Positions 21,263 to 31,558 are shown, numbered from the stretch's first letter. The stretch is 64,000 nucleotides of DNA from Phytopythium helicoides (GCA_024867545.1 JANFNE010000005.1:806001-870000); one strand, 5' to 3'. Notes: generated by a model not told the origin, from the sequence alone. Program-made: numbers and translations.

Positions 21263-21814
21263 TCACTTCTGATTGCGTGCGACATCCTCTGTCTTGAATG
21301 TGCGCTTCATTGCGAAGCCTTTAGCCCCTTGGTTCCCAATGTCGTATCTTACGACATCAGCACATAAACTGCAAGCGATAGTATCTGCATGACACCCTGG
21401 TTTCTCATTAGAATGAAGTGCCATGAGCCCAGTAAGGACCCGAAGGCCACGAAGATTGTCTTGGTGGCTAGATTCCTTGGTCGCGTAGAAGGCTTGCCGA
21501 GATGTCGTTGTTTGCGTCTTGGATTCCAGCACAGAGTCCAAAGTTCTCTCAGGATCCTTCCGACGACGACAACGATGTTGTTGACCAGGAGCAAATCTGC
21601 ACGTGACAAATCGATCTTCCAGCGGCAACGGCCAGCCTGGGAAGCTCGCTAATCCACCAGCAGTACTGCCAGTGAGCGCGCCGCACAACTCGTACGAAAT
21701 TGCGAAATAAAGCAGCGTAGACTCTTTCGGGTCGCCCGCACAAACTCCATGGGGCTCAGTTCCAGTCTGGGTTTCTAACGCGTAATGCTGAGCAAATGAC
21801 ATTCGCGCAAGCAA
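21263..21814 (-). pseudogene. Possible degraded coding remnant (membrane transporter-like pieces)
   Basis: The minus strand has a 183-codon open frame containing ISYELCGALTGSTAGGL, while an overlapping minus frame (21349-21609) contains RADLLLVNNIVVVVGRIL. Read across frames these resemble consecutive pieces of an MFS sugar-type transporter ('GALIGS...GRR.LLLNNI.F.VG'), which would make this a frame-broken fragment inserted between the dehydrogenase copies. No start, complete domain or transposon termini are visible. Weak inference. Confidence 0.22.
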
Positions 21815-22182
21815 AGACTCACCATTCAGTTCAATGGTTTTATTTTGTTGGATGCTTCGAAGTTGGCAGCTGGGGGTTAGCCCACTGAAAATGGAGGCGA
21901 GTGCAACTTTGGAGCGCTGGAAGATCTGCCGGTGATTCCTCGTAGGCTACTTCTTTGATGGAGTTGCTGTTCGGAATCGAAGATATGCCGATTTGTCGAG
22001 GATCTGGCAGTGCAATATGGAGCGATTTTCTCTTCTTGCGCACCTCTGATACAGCTTGTGATATAGCTGCAACTCATGTAGGACAGGCACGCACAAGGAT
22101 AGCCTGCAGTTTGAACTGTAGACACTTTCTTCAAGACAATATTGACATGGTCTGCGCAGCTACTCCATGTACTTCCAAGTAT

Positions 22183-23355
22183 CTAATACCCAAGAGACCA
22201 GTCGACGACGTACGTTGGCTGCTCGCCACGTAAGTACTTATTGGCATTCTGCTCAAAGAGCTGGGCTACATCCTCGGGGAACGTCCGGCCCGAAACGTGT
22301 GGCGTCAACAACACTTGAGGGTGCTTGTACAACTCGCTACTGCTCGGCAAAGGCTCCTGCTCAAACACATCCAACACCGCAAACGAGAACGCACCATCCT
22401 TCTCGTTGTTCAGTTCGTCCAGCAGCACCTTCTCCGAGATGACATCGCCGCGACCGACGTTGATGAACACGGGTTTGCGTGCTCGGCATTTGTCAAGCAC
22501 CTGTGGTGTCAGCATGAAACGGGTCGCGGCCGTGCTGGGAAGGATGCTGACGAGGTAGTCACAGCACCCGAGCACGTCGTCGAGTTGATCGGTGACACGA
22601 TCGGCTGCCTGTTTCTCGTCGTCGGTGAGCGTGTTGATGCGACGCTTGTAACCAACGACGCGGTGGCCAGCAGCTCGCATCATGCGACCAATGCCGCGAC
22701 CAATGTCACCAAAGCCCAGGATCCCGATCGTCACCGACTGTGGCCAGCGGTAGCTCGCCATCTCCATCTTGGCGTACACGCCCTGCTCTTGGAACGCTTT
22801 ACCCTGCAGCAACTTGCGTTCCAGCATGGTGACGTACGTGGCGACATACTGGCCGATGAGCCTCGGCATCATGCCTCCTGCCCTCGAGACAGCCACCGTG
22901 GGGCTCACGACCCCCTTGCCGCTCTCCTTGTTCTTGTGCAGCTGGTCCAAGTAGACGTCTACACCGACGTAGGTGCCCTGGACCCACTTGAGGCTCTGGA
23001 AGAGCTGAGGCAGACCCTCGGGCATATTCTCATGCGGCGCGAGCAGCAACGGCGAGCCCGAGTGTGCGTCCATGACGGCGACCTCGGCGCGCTGCAGCAG
23101 CTCGACCTGCTCGGGCGTGAGGTCCCAGATCGGCCGGCCAGGGCACGGCATGGTCGAGCCCATCCACGGGTTCTGCGCGTTGCCCACGAGCCGCGGGATC
23201 GGCACATCCTCGACCCGCAGCGCGTTGGCGCGGAAGAGCTCGCCCGCTGGCGTCTCGGAGGCCGCGAGCGCCGCGCGGACGGCGTCGCCGATGCCGTCGA
23301 TGAACGAGAGCACGGGGACGACGAGGGGCGAGGCGGGCGAGAAGCGGGACGTCAT
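22183..23355 (-). CDS. D-isomer-specific 2-hydroxyacid dehydrogenase, copy 3
   Basis: One exon, 390 aa from ATG 23355 (MTSRFSPASPLV). Catalytic and NAD motifs are intact (GFGDIGRGIGRM, NVGRGD, DVFEQEPLP, LLTPHVSG). The N-terminal third diverges clearly from copies 1 and 2 (for example NAQNPWMGSTMPCPGRP against NKQDMWRGANMECPGSP), whereas the DNA from about 22270 to 22510 is nearly identical to copy 1. The C-terminus (EQNANKYLRGEQPTYVVDWS) diverges again. This patchwork points to gene conversion onto an older paralogue. Confidence 0.94.
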   Translation of the reverse strand: MTSRFSPASPLVVPVLSFIDGIGDAVRAALAASETPAGELFRANALRVEDVPIPRLVGNAQNPWMGSTMPCPGRPIWDLTPEQVELLQRAEVAVMDAHSGSPLLLAPHENMPEGLPQLFQSLKWVQGTYVGVDVYLDQLHKNKESGKGVVSPTVAVSRAGGMMPRLIGQYVATYVTMLERKLLQGKAFQEQGVYAKMEMASYRWPQSVTIGILGFGDIGRGIGRMMRAAGHRVVGYKRRINTLTDDEKQAADRVTDQLDDVLGCCDYLVSILPSTAATRFMLTPQVLDKCRARKPVFINVGRGDVISEKVLLDELNNEKDGAFSFAVLDVFEQEPLPSSSELYKHPQVLLTPHVSGRTFPEDVAQLFEQNANKYLRGEQPTYVVDWSLGY

Positions 23356-23470
23356 GGCGCAAATGGGGACTGCCGCGATGGCTCCGGACGGAGTGACGCA
23401 GCGAGATCTACTCATCCAAACGCCGGATTGGATGCGGCCATGAGTGGGAGAAGCAGGACGCGCAGCGCCG

Positions 23471-23502
23471 GGGCGAGGCGAGGCGAGGCGAGGCGAGGCG
23501 GG
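23471..23502. repeat. (GGCGA)n pentanucleotide repeat
   Basis: About six tandem GGCGA/GAGGC units upstream of dehydrogenase copy 3, 115-150 bp from its ATG. Likely a neutral microsatellite or part of the 5' region. Confidence 0.85.
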
Positions 23503-23666
23503 GACGTCAGCCGTGCGTGCATGAAGGCAGCGAGGAGGTGATGGATGTGAACATGGCTGCCCCCTCATGGAGGAAGGCTGCTTGGTGTATTGGATGCAGT
23601 ATAGACGCGCTTATGGTACACTGTCGGGGGCGCCTCAGAGTCGGATCCCCCCTGTCGGCGAGGCGG

Positions 23667-23894
23667 CTACCGCATCATCGTGAAGAAGACGAAGGCGTCC
23701 ATCTTGGCCTGCTCGGTCTCCTGCTCGGGCGTGACGGTCGCGGGCTTGGACGGCAGCTGCAGCGTCGCGTAGGGCGACGAGAGGCGCGTCGACTGCTTGG
23801 AGCCTGCGGGCGGCGATGTCGGCGCCAGCGAGCGCTTGGCCGCTTGCGGCGCGGACGCGAGCAGCGCGACGAGTTCTCTCAGCGTGGACGACAT
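23667..23894 (-). CDS. Very small hypothetical protein
   Basis: ATG 23894 gives 75 aa: MSSTLRELVALLASAPQ..., a Ser/Pro-rich middle and a conserved-looking end EQETEQAKMDAFVFFTMMR. No family recognised. The upstream frame stays open into Pro/Ala-rich sequence but has no ATG, so this start is the only conventional one. Coding status is uncertain; the non-random C-terminus is the main reason to list it. Confidence 0.35.
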   Translation of the reverse strand: MSSTLRELVALLASAPQAAKRSLAPTSPPAGSKQSTRLSSPYATLQLPSKPATVTPEQETEQAKMDAFVFFTMMR

Positions 23895-24160
23895 GGGCGG
23901 CGGTCTGGGGGCTGCGGGCGGCGGCGCGGGGGCTTCCGGAGCGCTGGCTGCTGGCGGCGGCGCGGGCGGTGGGCGGCGTGTTCTCGAATGGTACGGCGCG
24001 GCGGCCAAGGGAGAAGCCAAGGCGTCGAGGGGAGGGCGGCACCAAGCGGCGTCGTAAACCCCTCGCCGTGGTTCAAGGTCGCTCCTCCCTCCTCGCCTTT
24101 CTCTCGCGGGCGCCGCCGCGAGATTCGTGTCTTTGCGAACGTTCCTGTGGCATGAGCTGA

Positions 24161-25284
24161 CCGACGCGCGTGCGGACGACGCCAGTGCTGCGCTTCAGGC
24201 GCGCCGTCGTCTCCAGGCGGCTGGCGCTGGCCCTCGGGCGGCCAGAGGGCGCGCCGGAACTCCAGCGAGAGAGCCGAGACGCCTACGCGCTCGCTGCGCT
24301 CTCGCTGCTCTGGTTCCTGCGGCTCGACGCGGACGCAGACGTCGGCCGCTTGGTGGACGCGGACGCGGACGCCCGCGCGTGGTTGGCGGCGCTGACTGCC
24401 TGTGACGCGGCGCCGCGCCATGGACGCCACGCGCGCGCCGTCATTGTGACCGGCCACGTCGGTGCGTGAACGAATCTGAGGCGCTGACGTACGAGCGTGT
24501 CGCTGACGGACGCGGCGTCGACGCTGACTGATGGACGCGCAGGCTGCTGGGAGCTGCTGCCCGCTGCTCTGGGCTCGCTGATGATCGCCGACGCGACGCA
24601 GTGGATCGTGTACCGACCGCTGCACCATGACGCGCTCGACGCGATGGTCGCCGACGCCCGCGCGGCACCCAACCGCATACTCATCCCCGTGCGTTCTTAC
24701 ATGACCGCGCTCGACTGGTGGGACGTATCCTGAAGCTGACGCGTGATGGACGACTCGGGCAGGACAAGCGCTGCTTTAACGTGTTGAGGGACGCGCTGAC
24801 GCTCCCCGAGAGCAGCGGCGCGCAGATCGTCGGGCTAGTCTCAGACCAGCGAGCCTCGGCCAACGGCGCGACCGTCGATTTTCTCGGCCAACCAACCAGG
24901 TTCCCCACCGGCGCGGCGAGGCTCCACATGGCTACAGATGCATCGTTGTGGTTCGCTGCTTTGCTGCACAACGAGCGCTTCTACGAGACCACCGACCCGG
25001 ACGAGAAGCCGTTCCGGCTCATCCTGAGACGGGTGCGTTCTGGTGTTGCATGAAAAATGTATCATCCCCCCACTCATGGATGTTGTCGTGGCGCTGATTA
25101 GATCCCGACCCAGCATTCGACCGGAAGAGATGGCGGGCCGACAGGGACCGTCGACGCCGCTGCCATCATGCAGTCGTACGCGTCAATTCTCGAGAGCGTC
25201 GTGCGCGACCACCCGGCGCAGTACATGTGGTTTCACGACCTGTGGCGCGACAACAAGCCTGCCGTCGCTATCCAAGTCGACTAA
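24161..25284 (+). CDS. LpxL/HtrB-like lysophospholipid acyltransferase family protein
   Basis: Exons ~24161-24461, 24543-24688, 24763-25032 and 25102-25284 join cleanly across three GT-AG introns (81, 74, 69 nt). The joined product contains the acyltransferase HX4E motif as TGHVGCWELLP (split by intron 1), IVYRPLHHDALDAMV, GLVSDQRASANG, FLGQPTRFPTGAARL and the terminal MQSYASILESVVRDHPAQYM-W block. These are the signature blocks of bacterial lipid A late acyltransferases (LpxL/LpxM/HtrB, LPLAT superfamily), which transfer acyl chains from acyl-ACP. No ATG lies in frame after the stop at 24158-24160, so the first exon start is unresolved and an upstream exon is likely. Substrate in an oomycete is unknown; origin by transfer from bacteria is possible. 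Confidence 0.77.
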
Positions 25285-25436
25285 ATGACTGCGAGGGAGA
25301 AGAAAGTGAGTTCGAACTCCATCATAGTAGCAATGGGTTGTGCGGTTGAAGAGAAACATGGATTCAGCACGAATGTTTTCGGCTAAGAGTGCGCAGCTCC
25401 AGTCTTCTAGCCGACGCCAAACTACTCCAGCTCGCT

Positions 25437-26795
25437 CTACAGCTCGTCCTTGGCATCACTGGCGCCGAGAATCTCGTTCATGATGTCGTCGTCGTCCTCT
25501 TCGTCCACGATCTCCTCCACAACGACGTCCTCGCCATCCCATGGCGTGACGGTCTGAATCGCAGGGAATTCGTCAAAGCCCACGGTCGACTCGCGACCCT
25601 GCAGCACACCCTGCAGGAACTCGCCAATCGCAGAGGCAGAGAACGCTCCGCGCTGCACGACGTAGCGCTGGCGGTCGAGGTTGATCGCCACCAGCGACGG
25701 GTATCCGAACGTCAGCTCAAAGCGCGACTCGAAGGCGGGTTGGTCGCCTCCCTGGATCCAGCCAAACTTGAACGGCTTGCCGCGCACAATCTTGGCGGCC
25801 TCCTCGAGCGTGTCCAGGTATGCCTCGCGGCCGCTCTTGCGGCTCTCGGAAATGTGCGGCAGCACCGCAATCACGCAGCTTGACTTGCCGCTGCAGAAGT
25901 CGGTCAGCACGCGCTTGGATGTCAGCTCCTTGATCTTGAGGCCGCCGCCCAAGGCGTCCAGCGCCTGGAGTGCGAACGACGAGATCGCCGAGGCAGTGCG
26001 CTCGCCAGGGTAGTCCTGCGCGTCGCTAGGCGAGGCCGCGTTGGGGCCGAACACCTTGATGGTCGGGAAGCCGCGGATGCCGTACTCGGCCGCCTTCTGC
26101 TTGTTGGCATCGGCGTCGATGGCCCCGAACTTGACGGAGCCCTTGAGGTCGGACGCGGCCTGCTGCCACTCTGGCGCGAGCGCCTTGCAGTGTCCGCACC
26201 ACGGCGCGTAGAACTCGACCATCCACACGTCTCCGCTGTTGAGCACGAGGTCGTCGAACGAGTCGTCGGTGAGCGTGATGACGTCGGATGAGGACGAGGA
26301 CGCGGACGGCTTCCTCTGCTTCTTGGCCTCATTGGCGCTGCTGGATCCCTTCTTGCTCCCAGCGCCACCGTTGAGCCGCGCCTTGACGACCTTGCGCGTC
26401 TCCGCGAGCGCAGCGTCCACAATGGCCTTGGCCGTGCGCTCGCCGCCGTAGTCGCTGGGCTTGCGCTTGTCGGCGCCGAAGACCTTGATGGTGGGGAAGC
26501 CCTGGACGCCAAACTGCGCAGCCAGGTCCTTGTGCTTCTCGCAGTCGACGGCGGCCACGTGCACGACGCCCTCGAGCGCCTTGGCCGCCTTCTTCCACTC
26601 GGGCGCCAGGTTGCGGCAGTGGCCGCACCACGGCGCGTAGAACTCGACCAGCCACACGCCGTCGCCGCGCAGCACCTGCTCGCGGAAGCTCGCAGCGTCC
26701 AACTCGGTCACTGGGCCCTTGGGCGAGTAAAAGGCCTGCGCCACGCCCAGCAGCGCGCACAGCAGCGCGGCAGCCGCCACCAGCGAGCGCGCCAT
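25437..26795 (-). CDS. Protein disulfide isomerase, P5/PDIA6 type, ER-retained
   Basis: One exon, 452 aa. Residues 1-21 are a clear signal peptide (MARSLVAAAALLCALLGVAQA). Two thioredoxin domains each carry APWCGHC (active-site CGHC at 57-60 and 200-203) with the cis-proline motif GFPTIKVFG. They are followed by a non-catalytic thioredoxin-like domain typical of PDIA6/P5, an acidic tail and the ER retrieval signal KDEL at the C-terminus. It forms and rearranges disulfides of secretory proteins. The start codon is preceded directly by a (CGAC)n repeat. The gene is divergent from the K+ channel gene. Confidence 0.96.
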   Translation of the reverse strand: MARSLVAAAALLCALLGVAQAFYSPKGPVTELDAASFREQVLRGDGVWLVEFYAPWCGHCRNLAPEWKKAAKALEGVVHVAAVDCEKHKDLAAQFGVQGFPTIKVFGADKRKPSDYGGERTAKAIVDAALAETRKVVKARLNGGAGSKKGSSSANEAKKQRKPSASSSSSDVITLTDDSFDDLVLNSGDVWMVEFYAPWCGHCKALAPEWQQAASDLKGSVKFGAIDADANKQKAAEYGIRGFPTIKVFGPNAASPSDAQDYPGERTASAISSFALQALDALGGGLKIKELTSKRVLTDFCSGKSSCVIAVLPHISESRKSGREAYLDTLEEAAKIVRGKPFKFGWIQGGDQPAFESRFELTFGYPSLVAINLDRQRYVVQRGAFSASAIGEFLQGVLQGRESTVGFDEFPAIQTVTPWDGEDVVVEEIVDEEDDDDIMNEILGASDAKDEL

Positions 26796-27037
26796 CGTCG
26801 GTCGGTCGGTCGGTCGGTCCAATCGCCAAATGCCGACGGACAGCGAGGATCGGTTCGAGAAGCTGGCGTGGGCCACGTGAGGAGCGCTGATTGGCTGAAA
26901 ACACGCAACTTCAACAACGGGCTGGGGCGTGCCACACGACGCGCTGGAGCGGCCCACATATCAAGAGTGACGGCCCCGAAGTTGCTGTTGAAGTGCACTC
27001 CGCTATTTTTACCAGAGCGCTAATACCAGCGAGCTAA
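26796..27037. promoter_or_regulatory. Bidirectional promoter, PDI / K+ channel, with ATTGG box
   Basis: 242 bp between divergent ATGs. It contains CTGATTGGCTGAAA at 26887-26900, an inverted CCAAT box whose full 14 bases recur in the RIO2/TTC33-like promoter at 60436-60449. Confidence 0.55.
26797..26820. repeat. (GGTC)n tetranucleotide repeat next to the PDI start codon
   Basis: On the PDI strand this reads (CGAC)n ending immediately before the ATG, so it is 5' UTR. A similar repeat lies in the same position before the HEATR3 ATG (33752-33776). Confidence 0.85.
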
Positions 27038-29226
27038 ATGGAGCTGCTGCGCCGCGCCCCCAACCGACCAGAGCTGGCTGCGAGCAGCTGCACAGCCATG
27101 GAGTCCGAGAGTGCTGCCGACGACAGCTCGGCGCCTGCTCCGCACTTCTTCCGCACCAGCAGCGTTTCAAGGCCCAGCGTCCAGCTGTCGGAGGCCGTGC
27201 GCACGCAGATCCTGATGGCGCGTAAACGAAACCGGCGCAAGACAGATTGGTCGGCGCTCTTCAGGAGGCTAAGACCATCCCAGCAGCAGTCGATTGTGCG
27301 CAGCTTCCAGAAAAGGCTGGTGCTCAACACTGACACCGTCGTCGCTGGGCTCGAGCTGCTCATCATTGTGGCGTCACTGCTGCAGTTCAGCCTTGTGTAT
27401 CGAAATGCCTTTTGGGTGCGTTTACAAGTATGACAAGAGGTTGTGGTGACGTGTTGGCTGATGGACAATTGCTCAATGGTATTGAGCAGCGGCATAACAG
27501 GGCGTGCGATGGTCTTGAGCACTGCGTCATTGACCTGCCGGATGGATCATTCAGCGTTGTCAACGGCATACGCTTCGCAATTTTGATCATGGGGATTGCT
27601 CGCGCGTGGTTGCGGATTCGATTCATTATTACTGCTCTTCAGCGCGTGCGATGTAGAGATCCAGCGACCTGCAGGCAAAAAGTGGTGCGTAAGATGATGC
27701 CAGAGATTGCGGCAAATCACCTGTGGCTAACGAGCTTTTTTCAGAAAGCTGCTATCTTCCCGCTTGCTCTACAATTCATTTTTACGGCTGTATTCCCGTA
27801 TCCTGGGCTTGAATCCATTGTGTCGCGCCACAGATCAGGAATTCTAACCTTCCTCACAATTTCAGTTGGTATCCGACCCATTTTCTGGCGTCAGATCCTA
27901 TACTTCCCATATCCAATCCGCCAGCAAGAGAAGGTCGCGAGCTTTAGCGGGAAAATGGGTGCGTCATTGCAACTGCTCTGTGTTCATTAGCACCTTTCAA
28001 CTGACATTGTGCACGGAAACAGAATTTTCGTATGGAACATTTGTGCTGAAAAAGGTCATGGACGATATTCCTCTCATGAAAATCAAGATGGTATTGGTGA
28101 TCCTGATAATTGTGGCGCCATTTCTGGTCCACGTGGTTGAAACAATGGATGGACAGTGCGTTTGGCCTGGAACCTCAAGTGCAATAGTCTTGAAAAGCTC
28201 TGAAGCTGTGTGCACGGAGCTGTCGGAGATGGATGCTTTCTGGCTGCTGACCACTACACTCGTTCCGATCGGGTACGGCGACATTGCTCCAGCCACGACA
28301 GCAGGACGTCTGTTGATCGTTGCCTCTGCGGTAATTGCCGTATGTATCAATGCTATATTCTTCTCTAGCGTCATCCGTAAATTTCATTTTTCAACCATGG
28401 AGTCACGTGTGCACGCATTCTTGTACCGTATGACATTGTATGGTAAAAAAGATTTGAGCGCTGTGCTTGCGGTGCAAGCTACCTTTCGTTATCACAAGTC
28501 GTATGTACGGTCACTGATTTGGCACCAGCAGCAATCCTCAAGAGTGCTCTACCGCCCACTTTCAGCTGTATGTTTTGTGGATAGCTGACTCTGCCTCTCG
28601 ATATCCTGGACTAACACCCTGATTATGTGAATGAACAGCGGCTTCCGAACGAGGTGAAGAAGAAGCTCAATATTTCACGATTTCAGGCGAGTCTCAAGGA
28701 CATTATGAAGTACGACACGGATGGTGATCCACTCAATGCATTTGTTAAGCACATCGAAGTCATCACGGCAGCTCTCGGTACGACCTTTTCTGACGTCACG
28801 CGTCTCAAGAAAGTATTCGCTCGCCGCGCACTCAGAGTGTCAGACAAGCGGCTCAAACTCCCTCCTCGAATAACTTCAGCTACACCTTCCGGGTTAAGTC
28901 TATCTCACGAAACCACTCGCACTCAGATGAAAGATCCAACTCCATCACCTCGTGCGACTCTGGCTGCAGTAAATGGCAGTCATCCCGCTTCGGACGTCTT
29001 GCTGCCGTCACGCGTCGAAGAACACCCACATCCAGAATCAATGTGTGAGCCACCATCACCTGGGTCATCAAGGAATCTGCTGCAGCCATCTGTTGTACTT
29101 AATGTATCTAATGTGTACTCTACACAGAACGTCACGGCAGCGTGGGGAGAAGAAATGCTGCGCAAGTGTGAAGAGACGATGTTCCTCCTCCGCCGTATCG
29201 AGCACGATGCCAAGCAGATATTGTAG
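27038..29226 (+). CDS. Potassium channel, small-conductance Ca2+-activated (SK)-like
   Basis: Exons 27038-27415, 27487-27958, 28023-28567 and 28639-29226 encode 660 aa. Six hydrophobic segments are visible, then a pore with the selectivity filter TTLVPIGYGDIAP. IGYGD is the form found in SK channels. After S6 comes RKFHFSTMESRVHAFLYRM-type sequence and a basic helix aligning with the SK calmodulin-binding domain (VHNFMMDTQL... in animals). No cyclic-nucleotide domain is visible. The C-terminus is Ser/Pro-rich with a final coil (EEMLRKCEETMFLLRRIEHD). The acceptor 27486 was chosen because it restores phase after ...RNAFW. Expected location: plasma membrane. Opening by Ca2+-calmodulin is inferred from the family only. 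Confidence 0.87.
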
Positions 29227-29337
29227 TTCGCATTCGAATTCACTTCAAAAACCAAACACCTTTACAGTAGATGAAACAAAGTCGTTGGTTTGTATTGAAA
29301 TCCCGGTCTCCTGCTACACGTTTGAGTAGTCCGGCTC

Positions 29338-31029
29338 TCAAGTCCAGCTTTCTTCGAGCAGCTGAGCAAAGTGCTCATCGTGGGCTACTATTGCTGACAC
29401 GTCAGCGTACGCATCGAGGAATTCGCGCCGCGAGATGGCGTCGGGCTATAAGACGACAGTGAAACAGTCAACATACACGTTTTCAACCAAGGACCAAGCC
29501 ATAAGGAAATAGTACCGTCGAGAGAGTCCACAGCTCTCGGTACTCAGCAGTAGCGGCTGCAGGTGTAAGCTGGTTCGATCGGACGCGAGAGTCGATATTC
29601 ACATCATAGTGACCGGCTAAAGCAGAGAGCGACAACGATCCGGCTACTGTTCCGCCCGCGATACCCAGCAGTCGGTCAAATGTCTTGCTCGCCCATTCGG
29701 AACGCTGTCCACTCAGTTGAAGGCGCAACTTCTTCAAGAAGTCGCCTGTCGAGAAGAATCCTGCGTTGCGCTTTTTGCAGCACCAAACATTAGCTTTTCC
29801 GATCGTACATGCAGCGAAGTATCGAGGTGATGAAACGCTACCTTGTCGAAGGCGTCAAACATTAGGTCAAGTTGCTCTTCGCGCAGTGGTAGCTTGTACT
29901 CTTTCGTGAGCAATAACTTCACGCGCTCACGATCTAGGTGTCCGCTGCCATTCTGTCCGTCCATCCGCAAAAGCGTCGCCACAAACCTGCGGAATGCGTA
30001 TAAACTCTCGGTGGCGAGGCATTGCTGAACGACTCCCATGACTGCAGCAGCGCAGGCCATCTCCGGTAAAGCGCGATCATCTCGCGCATCCTCTGCTCTG
30101 GCAGCCAATTCAAAAGTCCACGCATTCTCGGGCAACGCAGGACGACCTTCAGTGTCTGCCGTGCGAATTCCCTCTGCCTCAGCTGCGAGGTGATGAAGCT
30201 TTCCTGCATTCCGAGCAGCGAGTGCGCAGACCTCAAGCTCGGGACCAAAGTCGGTCGGGAGTTTGCTGCCGGTATCCACGCGCAGGGGTTGGGCTGTCAT
30301 CTTGTGCACGACTGTGAATGTGTCGCCAGCTAGCACTGGTGAGCCTTCAGCTAGTGTCTTCTCTGCGCCGGTAAGATCGGCACGGGCACAGACCCAGAGT
30401 GCCCCGCTGTCCGGCTCCGGGCCAATCCACACGCGCTGGTTGTAGGTGATCGGACTCATGGATCGGTCTGACTTGAGCCCGGACTTGAGAAAGAGTGGGG
30501 GCCGCAGCAGAACACTGCCAGAGTCGACGAGCAGCGCCTCGTTGCAAACCAGGAAAAATGGTTCCCCGTACACCAGTGGCTTGGCTGTAGAGGTATCGGT
30601 GCACTGAAGCTCCATGCCACTGGACTGCTGGAGTGACGCCTTGTAATCTGCCGGGTTGATGATCCGGAACGTCGTTCTAGCCATCGCTCCCTTGTCCACA
30701 GGAAGTGCTGTGACCAGGAACTCGCCCGAGCCAATTGACGGTGTCTCCTCAAACACATTGCACGCCAAAGCAGCTCCAGAGGCCAAATGTCGGACTCCAA
30801 CTGCTTGGTGGAAGCGAATGCGCTGCTGAGAATCAAACGACCTCGGTGCTCGCTGATGCAGGAAGTCCTGCTTGAGTTTGTGTGTCGCGAGTAGTGAGCC
30901 CTGCTTCTTACGTAGTTGAAACTCACGCAGCCGAGCCTCTTCGAGCATCAAGTCCTCATTCCAGTTGCCGATGCGAGTGCACGGGGCATAGCGGCCGGCG
31001 CCTACAAGTTGCTGAGGTGTGAACTGCAT
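29338..31029 (-). CDS. CFAP161: CFAP161-like flagellar protein with C-terminal EF-hand extension
   Basis: Exons 31029-29842, 29770-29516 and 29445-29338 encode 516 aa. The start ATG 31029 precedes the family signature TRIGNWNEDLMLEE (CFAP161: VRIGNWNED...). Further matches are ADYKASLQQSSG, YGEPFFLVCN and the beta-strand-rich middle. Animal CFAP161, a microtubule-inner protein of the axoneme, is about 300 aa. Here the protein continues with FRRFVATLLRMDGQNGSGHL and a second loop DKRNAGFFSTGD, both EF-hand-like, which requires the acceptor at 29771. The combination suggests a Ca2+-responsive axonemal protein. The gene is divergent from a small ORF at 31199. Confidence 0.84.
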
Positions 31030-31198
31030 TTTCTCGACCCTGTCTTCACGGGTTTTCCTCTGGGCCAAGTGGAGGTGAGCTTTGAGCTGCAAGTCGCTCG
31101 TGACGCGTCGCGTCCGTTGCCGTAGCTTCCTCGATTCTAGAAACCACCGACCCAACCGCTAAATCTATCGGCAGGATCGCCTGAATCATCTACTTCTC

Positions 31199-31558
31199 AT
31201 GTGGCTTCGAGTTCTTTGTGTCTCGCTTGGGTTTCTCCATGCAGCTGTGGCCACGACATACCCCAGCCTGATCCAGTGCGTGTGCAACACAACACTCGCG
31301 TCGACCGCTGTTGTGTCGACCTCCACTTCTAGCTCACAGAAGAAGAAGATCACCATGCCGAGCTGCGTAGACGACGTGTTTGCGACGACAGGGATCCGCT
31401 GGTATATTGACGGACCGATCCTAGGCAACATCACGTATTGGCGAAAGGCGTCGAGCTCTGCATACTCGAACGGCCGAGCAGCCCAGCGGCTCATCGCAAT
31501 GGGCTATCGCTGTGAGCGCGTCCAGCTCTATGACTCGACCGACACGTCCGTCTACTAG
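31199..31558 (+). CDS. Hypothetical small protein with a possible signal peptide
   Basis: ATG 31199 encodes 119 aa starting MWLRVLCVSLGFLHAAVA, a plausible secretion signal, followed by a Ser/Thr-rich stretch and RWYIDGPILGNITYWRKAS. A second in-frame ATG (at MPSCVDDVFATTG) would give a 67-aa protein without a signal. No family recognised. It is a divergent neighbour of CFAP161, 169 bp away. Confidence 0.38.
   Translation: MWLRVLCVSLGFLHAAVATTYPSLIQCVCNTTLASTAVVSTSTSSSQKKKITMPSCVDDVFATTGIRWYIDGPILGNITYWRKASSSAYSNGRAAQRLIAMGYRCERVQLYDSTDTSVY

Larger units (their letters stand above)
17828..23355 (-). repeat. Tandem array of three hydroxyacid dehydrogenase genes
   Basis: Three same-strand paralogues with spacers of about 240 bp (copies 1-2) and 1.7 kb (copies 2-3). 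Copies 1 and 2 share coding and 5' flanking DNA; copy 3 shares only internal tracts at high identity. Confidence 0.9.
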
